Assembly (NCBI GenBank): GCA_018376135.1
Contig: JAHABX010000035.1
Coordinates: forward strand, 1-27,440
From: Clostridiales bacterium
GTDB lineage: Bacteria; Bacillota; Clostridia; Lachnospirales; Lachnospiraceae
Reading direction: 5' to 3'
Length of the DNA stretch: 27,440 nt
Positions 23,387 to 27,440 of the stretch are shown in pieces; positions within the stretch are counted from its first letter, which is position 1; every line of letters starts with the position of its first letter. The notes beneath the pieces were generated by a model. It ran no database searches and was not told where the DNA came from. It saw nothing but the letters and a program-made list of their open reading frames with translations. The position numbers were made by a program, and so were the translations under genes.

Positions 23387-24294
23387 CAGCTTCTCCGGTA
23401 TTTTCTTCTGGATCTTTGTCTATGACGATTTCGGAAGTATATCAGGCGGCGGAACGGAGCCGGAAGGAAGAGATAGAGATACAGGATACGGTCCAGCGTA
23501 CAGCAGAGAGGCTGTGTGATCCGGAGAAATAATCTGCAGAATATCCGGTTCTTCCACTGTGAGAAACGGACGGTGAACCAAAACGTGCTGCGCGGCTGTG
23601 GAGTATGAGGTGCGGAAAAGGTGAGGGTGACGGTGAGTCCGCAGATAAACAGATCACATCTTCGATACCCGGTTTTAAGCAGGCTGTCTGTGAAGCTCTG
23701 CAGCATGTAGCAGTCCGGGAAGGAGAGAGAGACCTGCATGATCAGATCCTCCGGCTCGCAATAGGTGCCGGGGCAGAATCCGGTCAGCCACCAGTGAGGC
23801 TGTTCTATGCTGAACAGGCGGCATCCCCGGTGATAAAGCTCAATGGAAACGGGCAGAAGCCCGGAGCCGGATATTCCGTGGAAAAGAGTACGATCATACT
23901 GATTCGGCGTGAGAAGCGTGTCGGCACAGTAGATCCCCACCTCACCGCCTGCATTCATTCCATATTGTCCTTTCCAGAATTCAATCAGCCAGGTCTGACC
24001 CTGCCATGGAAAGTATATGGGTTCACAGTCGAATACCATGCTAAAATGAACGGCGCTTCTGTCATACTGAGCACAGTAGCCAAATTCCTTCTGCCAGGCA
24101 TCCAGTTCAGAGGTGACAATGTCCTGCGGGGAATAGTAGGAGAACCCCAGGGGAGTCAGCAGTTCGTCTGCCAGATTGCGCTTCCGGCAGTTGCTCATGG
24201 AGCAGATTGTGCGTATGGTATATTTTTTCCGCCTGAAGCACCAGACAGAGAGAAAGGCACAGAGCAGAAGAAGGAGTGTCAGGAGCATATACAT
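23386..24294 (-). CDS. DUF4474 domain protein, membrane anchored
   Basis: The 302-residue protein has an N-terminal membrane anchor (about residues 3-20, mostly Leu) followed by a basic RRKKY, then the DUF4474 core. Typical stretches are LLTPLGFSYYSPQDIVTSELDAWQ, IYFPWQGQTWLIEFWKGQYGM and GGEVGIYCAD. Function of the family is unknown; it is common in Clostridia. The C-terminus past about 230 is rich in Arg, Phe and Leu. It is translated from ATG 24294 behind AAAAGGA and coupled to the metallophosphoesterase, so the pair may act together at the membrane. Confidence 0.8.
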   Translation of the reverse strand: MYMLLTLLLLLCAFLSVWCFRRKKYTIRTICSMSNCRKRNLADELLTPLGFSYYSPQDIVTSELDAWQKEFGYCAQYDRSAVHFSMVFDCEPIYFPWQGQTWLIEFWKGQYGMNAGGEVGIYCADTLLTPNQYDRTLFHGISGSGLLPVSIELYHRGCRLFSIEQPHWWLTGFCPGTYCEPEDLIMQVSLSFPDCYMLQSFTDSLLKTGYRRCDLFICGLTVTLTFSAPHTPQPRSTFWFTVRFSQWKNRIFCRLFLRITQPLCCTLDRILYLYLFLPAPFRRLIYFRNRHRQRSRRKYRRS

Positions 24295-24337
24295 AACATA
24301 ATGTCCTTTTTGAAGGTTTGTATTATTATATGTCGCT

Positions 24338-24787
24338 CTATCTTCTGCGCCACAGCTTATACACTGCAGTTATGATAATCACGATTCCTGTTACTGCGTA
24401 GAGCAGGACCGGCTGACTGACTTTGCCTGCAATAAAGATACTGGTGGGTCCATCGGCTCCGCCGATAATAGAAACAGAGGTTTCACAAAATGGCGTTGTT
24501 TTCCAGAGGAAGAACAGACAGATCAGTAAAAGAACAGCGCTTAAAATGACCAGTATGGTTCCCGGGATATCCTTTCTGCGGAAATTATGAGGCGAGGTAT
24601 TTTCAAGGATCTCGGCTGCAATTGCGTGGGGAGCCCCAAGTCTTGCCACGGCTTCCTCCTCGGAAAGCTGCTGCTCCATCATATCGGATAAAAATTCATC
24701 ATAATAGCTGATGTTTTTCTGGAGTTCTGAAGGCTTCAGGCACCTCAGCTCTTTTCTCAGTTCCTTTAAAAATGTGGTCTTATTCAT
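24338..24787 (-). CDS. HAAS/DUF1700-type membrane protein with GGADGPT motif
   Basis: From ATG 24787 this is a 149-residue protein. The N-terminal 75 residues (FLKELRKELRCLKPSELQKN, YYDEFLSDMM, LSEEEAVARLGAP) form the HAAS helical domain that often follows PadR genes. Two membrane helices follow (about 77-95 and 125-143). Between them lies SIIGGADGPTSIFIAGK (about 105-121), the hallmark ion-site motif of Na+-pumping decarboxylase beta subunits, unexpected in so small a protein. It starts seven bases after padR. An upstream in-frame ATG at 24877 lies inside padR and is unlikely. Confidence 0.8.
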   Translation of the reverse strand: MNKTTFLKELRKELRCLKPSELQKNISYYDEFLSDMMEQQLSEEEAVARLGAPHAIAAEILENTSPHNFRRKDIPGTILVILSAVLLLICLFFLWKTTPFCETSVSIIGGADGPTSIFIAGKVSQPVLLYAVTGIVIIITAVYKLWRRR

Positions 24788-24794
24788 GGCTGCG

Positions 24795-25103
24795 TCATTC
24801 CTTTCCTGAAATAAAATGTATAACCCGAAGAAGCTCGTCCTGCTCGGAGGCAAAGGCATCCAGATGCTGCTGTCCATGAGCAGTGATCCGGTAATATTTT
24901 CTAAGACGATTATGATACTCGACCGTATAGGTGTCTACATAATGCTCCGTTTCCAGTCTCCGAAGGATCGGATACAATGTGGATTCGGATAATTCGATAT
25001 AGGCGGAAATATCCCGGATGATCTGATAACCGTAGGATTCCTTCTGGCGAAGCTGTGCCAGTACACAATACTCCAGCAGTCCTTTTTTTATTTGTGCATC
25101 CAT
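24795..25103 (-). CDS. PadR family transcriptional regulator
   Basis: The 102-residue protein has the PadR winged helix: LLEYCVLAQLRQKESYGYQI, then the recognition segment SESTLYPILRRLETEHYV (about 36-53) and the wing YHNRLRKYYRITAHG. PadR proteins repress nearby operons, often their own, until a ligand or stress signal binds. I chose ATG 25103, which has AAAGGAGG upstream; the longer frame to 25160 would extend through the promoter. It is the first gene of a four-gene reverse operon that includes a HAAS partner. Confidence 0.9.
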   Translation of the reverse strand: MDAQIKKGLLEYCVLAQLRQKESYGYQIIRDISAYIELSESTLYPILRRLETEHYVDTYTVEYHNRLRKYYRITAHGQQHLDAFASEQDELLRVIHFISGKE

Positions 25104-25124
25104 AAAATACCTCCTTTTGTATAT

Positions 25125-25154
25125 TACTATATATTGCATAGTATATAAAGTCAA
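25125..25154 (-). promoter_or_regulatory. padR promoter with overlapping operator-like repeat
   Basis: On the reverse strand, TTGACT (25154-25149) and TATAGT (25131-25126) are 17 bp apart. An inverted repeat tactat-N7-atagta (25125-25143) covers the -10 box, a good place for a PadR operator and self-repression (inference). Confidence 0.65.
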
Positions 25155-25186
25155 GTCCAATATCAGAAAAATCCGGATATAAAACC

Positions 25187-25215
25187 TTGCGTAATCATTA
25201 CCCGGGAATTATAAT
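25187..25215 (+). promoter_or_regulatory. rarA promoter
   Basis: TTGCGT (25187-25192) and a perfect TATAAT (25210-25215) with 17-bp spacing, 42 bases before the rarA ATG at 25257. AGAAAGGA supplies the ribosome binding site. It is back to back with the padR promoter. Confidence 0.65.
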
Positions 25216-25256
25216 TAGGAAAGAACATACGTTTGCAAAAACAGAAAGGATAAGCT

Positions 25257-26579
25257 ATGGAACAATTGAGTCTGTTTGATGACCGGGAGAAAAGCGCTCC
25301 CCTTGCCAGCCGTCTACGCCCGGAGACTCTGGAGGACTATGTGGGACAGAAGCATCTGCTTGGAAAGGGAAAGCTATTGCGTCAGTTGATCGAGAGGGAT
25401 CAGATCTCTTCTATGATATTCTGGGGTCCGCCCGGAGTGGGGAAGACGACGCTTGCGAGGATCATTGCCAACCGGACGCAGGCTTCCTTTGTGGAGTTCA
25501 GTGCAGTGACCAGCGGTATCCGCGAGATCAAGGATGTAATGCAGCAGGCGGAGCAGAACCGGAGGCTGGGTATACAGACCCTCTTGTTTGCAGATGAGAT
25601 CCATCGATTTAATAAGGCGCAGCAGGATGCATTTCTTCCTTATGTGGAGAAGGGGAGTATTATTCTGGTAGGAGCGACAACGGAGAATCCATCCTTCGAG
25701 ATCAATTCCGCACTTTTGTCCCGGTGTAAGGTATTTGTGCTGAAAGCACTGGATGAAGAGGACCTGACGGAGCTTCTTACCCATGCACTGCACAGTCCGA
25801 AAGGCTTTGGAACCATGGATATTGCCATAGAAGAAGCTCATCTGCGTGTCATTGCCCGTTTTGCCAACGGAGATGCAAGGACAGCACTCAATACGCTGGA
25901 GATGGCAGTGCTGAACGGGGAGATGAATGCAGGCGGAAGGATCCATGTGGACGAGACAGTGCTTTCTCAGTGTATGAACCGCAGATCTCTCCTGTATGAT
26001 AAGAATGGAGAAGAGCACTATAATCTCATATCTGCCCTTCATAAGTCCATGCGCAACAGTGACCCGGATGCGGCAGTGTACTGGCTGTGCAGGATGCTGG
26101 ACGGAGGAGAGGAACCTCTCTATATTGCCAGAAGGCTGGTGCGTTTTGCCAGTGAAGATGTGGGAATGGCGGATTCTCAGGCACTTCAGGTGGCGGTTGC
26201 CGCTTATCAGGCGTGTCATTTTCTGGGAATGCCGGAATGTGATGTACATCTGACGCATGCGGTGGTTTATCTGTCTATGGCACCTAAGTCCAATGCTCTT
26301 TATGCGGCATGCGAGACATGCAAAAAGGATGTAAGAGAGCTTCCCGCAGAGCCTGTGCCGCTGCAGATCTGCAATGCGCCCACCGGACTTATGAAGGAGC
26401 TGGATTATGGAAAGGGATATATCTACGCCCATGATACGGAGGAAAAGTTGTCCAGAATGAAGTGTCTGCCGGACAGCCTGGAAGGAAGGCGGTATTATCA
26501 GCCTACAGAGCAGGGGGCGGAAAAGCAGGTAAAGGAGAAGCTGGAGAGGATTCTTTGCTGGAAAATGTCGGTGACATAG
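25257..26579 (+). CDS. rarA: Replication-associated recombination protein RarA/MgsA
   Basis: The 440-residue AAA+ protein follows E. coli RarA closely: PLASRLRPETLEDYVGQ, Walker A WGPPGVGKTT (about 56-65), AVTSGIREIKDV, Walker B FADEIHRFNKAQQDAFLP (Asp113-His116), sensor GATTENPSFEINSALLSRC and the C-terminal tetramerisation half with RRLVRFASEDVGMAD. RarA acts at stalled replication forks in complex with replisome proteins. The first seven residues read MEQLSLF; QLSLF fits the beta-clamp binding consensus. It is a single-gene unit with its own promoter and a palindrome behind it. Confidence 0.94.
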   Translation: MEQLSLFDDREKSAPLASRLRPETLEDYVGQKHLLGKGKLLRQLIERDQISSMIFWGPPGVGKTTLARIIANRTQASFVEFSAVTSGIREIKDVMQQAEQNRRLGIQTLLFADEIHRFNKAQQDAFLPYVEKGSIILVGATTENPSFEINSALLSRCKVFVLKALDEEDLTELLTHALHSPKGFGTMDIAIEEAHLRVIARFANGDARTALNTLEMAVLNGEMNAGGRIHVDETVLSQCMNRRSLLYDKNGEEHYNLISALHKSMRNSDPDAAVYWLCRMLDGGEEPLYIARRLVRFASEDVGMADSQALQVAVAAYQACHFLGMPECDVHLTHAVVYLSMAPKSNALYAACETCKKDVRELPAEPVPLQICNAPTGLMKELDYGKGYIYAHDTEEKLSRMKCLPDSLEGRRYYQPTEQGAEKQVKEKLERILCWKMSVT

Positions 26580-26617
26580 AATCGGTGTGTCCCCTTGTAC
26601 ACTGAGGGTAGGATGAG

Positions 26618-26672
26618 AAGAGGATATTACAAGATCATCTGATCAGACGATCTTACAATACCCTCTTTCTTT
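26618..26672. terminator. 50-bp palindrome between converging genes
   Basis: The arms 26618-26642 and 26643-26667 form a 25-bp stem with no spacer at the DNA level. In reverse-strand RNA all pairs are Watson–Crick or G·U; in forward-strand RNA four pairs are A·C mismatches. T-rich TTTCTTTTC follows on the forward side. It lies between rarA and the reverse gene at 26678 and probably serves both as a terminator. Confidence 0.6.
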
Positions 26673-26677
26673 TCAAC

Positions 26678-27031
26678 CTAAAATCCCATTTTTTTGAGGG
26701 CTTTTTTATAATGCTTTTCTGCTTCTGGATCTGAAACGCTTATGATCACATCGAATGTGCGGTCGTCAAGTATGTTTTTACTGCAGTACCAACCGACATC
26801 AAAAAGGCATTCGGTAATAGCTTCACTGGTAAGTTTTGCAATTTTTTTGTCTTTTGGAATTTCGTCGACATAAAAAATAAATCCTCCTTTTTGTTCTTGG
26901 ATTGCTGTAACCAATTTTTGGGCATACATTTTTTTTGTATCTTCTTTAATGGATTTATTATCAATGACAACGATCTGACAATTGGGCATATCAGTGTTGC
27001 AGCTGTTTCCTAAATACACGCGTACAGTCAT
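26678..27031 (-). CDS. Hypothetical protein
   Basis: I do not recognise this 117-residue protein. It is AT-rich, has no membrane segment, and shows an alternating pattern of strands and helices (VRVYLGN, CQIVVIDN, GGFIFYVDEI, TFDVIISVSD) that suggests a small alpha/beta fold. It starts at ATG 27031 after AAAGGA and has a very good promoter upstream (TTGACA/TACTAT). It ends ten bases before the palindrome at 26618-26667. The neighbouring broken gene suggests a region that exchanges DNA. Confidence 0.6.
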   Translation of the reverse strand: MTVRVYLGNSCNTDMPNCQIVVIDNKSIKEDTKKMYAQKLVTAIQEQKGGFIFYVDEIPKDKKIAKLTSEAITECLFDVGWYCSKNILDDRTFDVIISVSDPEAEKHYKKALKKMGF

Positions 27032-27095
27032 AATTTTTCTATTCCTTTCTTTGCTTTGAGATACATTGTTTTGTTCTTTAAAAACTACTAATTTT

Positions 27096-27124
27096 ATAGT
27101 ACTTCTTGTTAATACTTATGTCAA
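27096..27124 (-). promoter_or_regulatory. Promoter of the reverse hypothetical gene
   Basis: On the reverse strand TTGACA (27124-27119) is a perfect -35 box and TACTAT (27101-27096) a -10 box, 17 bp apart. It lies 65 bases before the start codon at 27031 and overlaps the 5' end of the forward open frame. Confidence 0.65.
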
Positions 27125-27440
27125 TTATACCTTTTTTCAGGTTCACTGCTTCATATGAGGAATTAAAAGCTGTTTCTGGAGAAGCATGTCCTGCATGGGA
27201 TGGAGAGGATGACCGCATTGACATTAAAAAGCTTTCAAAGGAAGAATTGGCACAGTTCTCTAACCTGAAAACAGTCGCTCGCTTTAGAATATTTTCTGAA
27301 GAAAGAGAAAAAGAGTTGCAAACAATATGGCTGTATGTTAAAATGAATGCAACTGAAAGATTATGAAGTTCCTGCAAATGGAACTGTCGTCCATATTTCA
27401 TATGTATGGACTGTCAAGGCGTTTCGCCGTATTTTCAGCA
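27120..27440 (+). pseudogene. Frameshifted gene fragment, runs off the window
   Basis: A forward frame beginning near ATG 27120 encodes FFRFTASYEELKAVSGEACP, DGEDDRIDIKKLSKEELAQF and RIFSEEREKELQTIWLYVKM and then stops at 27364-27366. Another frame continues directly with MQLKDYEVPANGTVVHISYV and WTVKAFRRIFS to the end of the window, and reads like the same protein. The break coincides with a direct repeat AATGAATG (27342-27349); removing one AATG copy joins the frames as LYVKMQLKDYEV. There is no ribosome binding site at the 5' end, and a divergent promoter overlaps it, so the N-terminus may also be lost. Family unknown. A second start at 27347 for a separate gene is the alternative. Confidence 0.5.

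Noticed and set aside
23605..24375. Forward open frame (256 residues) over the DUF4474 gene
   Set aside because: The reverse frame carries DUF4474 motifs and is coupled to its neighbours; the forward frame has no plausible start signal.
25374..26432. Reverse-strand open frame (352 residues) over rarA
   Set aside because: RarA is unmistakable along its full length and the antisense frame has no recognisable domain.
27078..27401. Reverse-strand open frame (107 residues) opposite the broken gene
   Set aside because: It is Ser-rich, lacks a ribosome binding site, and the forward frames look more like real protein.
1..27440. CRISPR array, insertion sequence or rRNA
   Set aside because: No regularly spaced direct repeats, transposase frames or rRNA sequences were seen.

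Overview
The window looks like chromosome of a spore-forming, low- to mid-GC Firmicute, most likely a Clostridia of the Lachnospiraceae type. This rests on gene content and style: purine-rich ribosome binding sites, a yaaO–(kinase)–holB–yaaT–rsmI–trmN6 gene order related to the Bacillus yaaO–tmk–holB–yaaT–yabB–yabC block, a spmA sporulation gene, and a DUF4474 protein. The family-level assignment is inference. All product names come from reading the translations; no database search was possible.

Layout. (1) Positions 45-98 hold only the 3' part of a tRNA-Lys(UUU) gene, followed by a terminator; this looks like the far attachment site of an integrated element lying to the left of the window. 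(2) From a promoter at 168-196, a tightly packed operon (228-7835) encodes a cytidylate-kinase-like protein, a polytopic GT-C-like membrane protein, a WecE/RffA sugar aminotransferase, an ATP-grasp ligase, an ArnC/DPM1-like GT2, two SMR-type 4-TM proteins and an Orn/Lys/Arg decarboxylase-family protein. The first seven resemble an Arn-like route that makes an amino-sugar, modifies it, loads it on a lipid carrier, flips it and transfers it outside the cell.

(3) An AT-rich cassette (7810-11481) interrupts the conserved yaaO–holB block: a divergent thymidylate-kinase-like kinase, a radical-SAM enzyme with viperin-like features, a small EACC1-like protein and a caspase-like protease with a helical-repeat C-terminus. 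This is my best candidate for an undescribed immune system: the kinase plus radical-SAM pair recalls the vertebrate CMPK2–viperin pair, here joined to a suicide-type caspase. (4) Housekeeping genes follow (11555-18744): holB, ricT/yaaT, rsmI, trmN6, a MATE exporter, an AEC transporter, trmO and spmA.

(5) A second accessory module lies downstream of spmA (18979-22393) under a near-consensus promoter: a DUF262 protein whose N-terminus resembles sigma-70 region 1.1, a DUF3696-type AAA ATPase, and an unrecognised third protein whose C-terminus may have a RelE-like fold. (6) A reverse-strand operon (25103 to 22505) encodes a PadR repressor, a HAAS/DUF1700 membrane protein with an unexpected GGADGPT motif, a DUF4474 protein and a metallophosphoesterase. 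(7) rarA, a large palindrome, a small unknown reverse-strand gene and a frameshifted gene fragment end the window.
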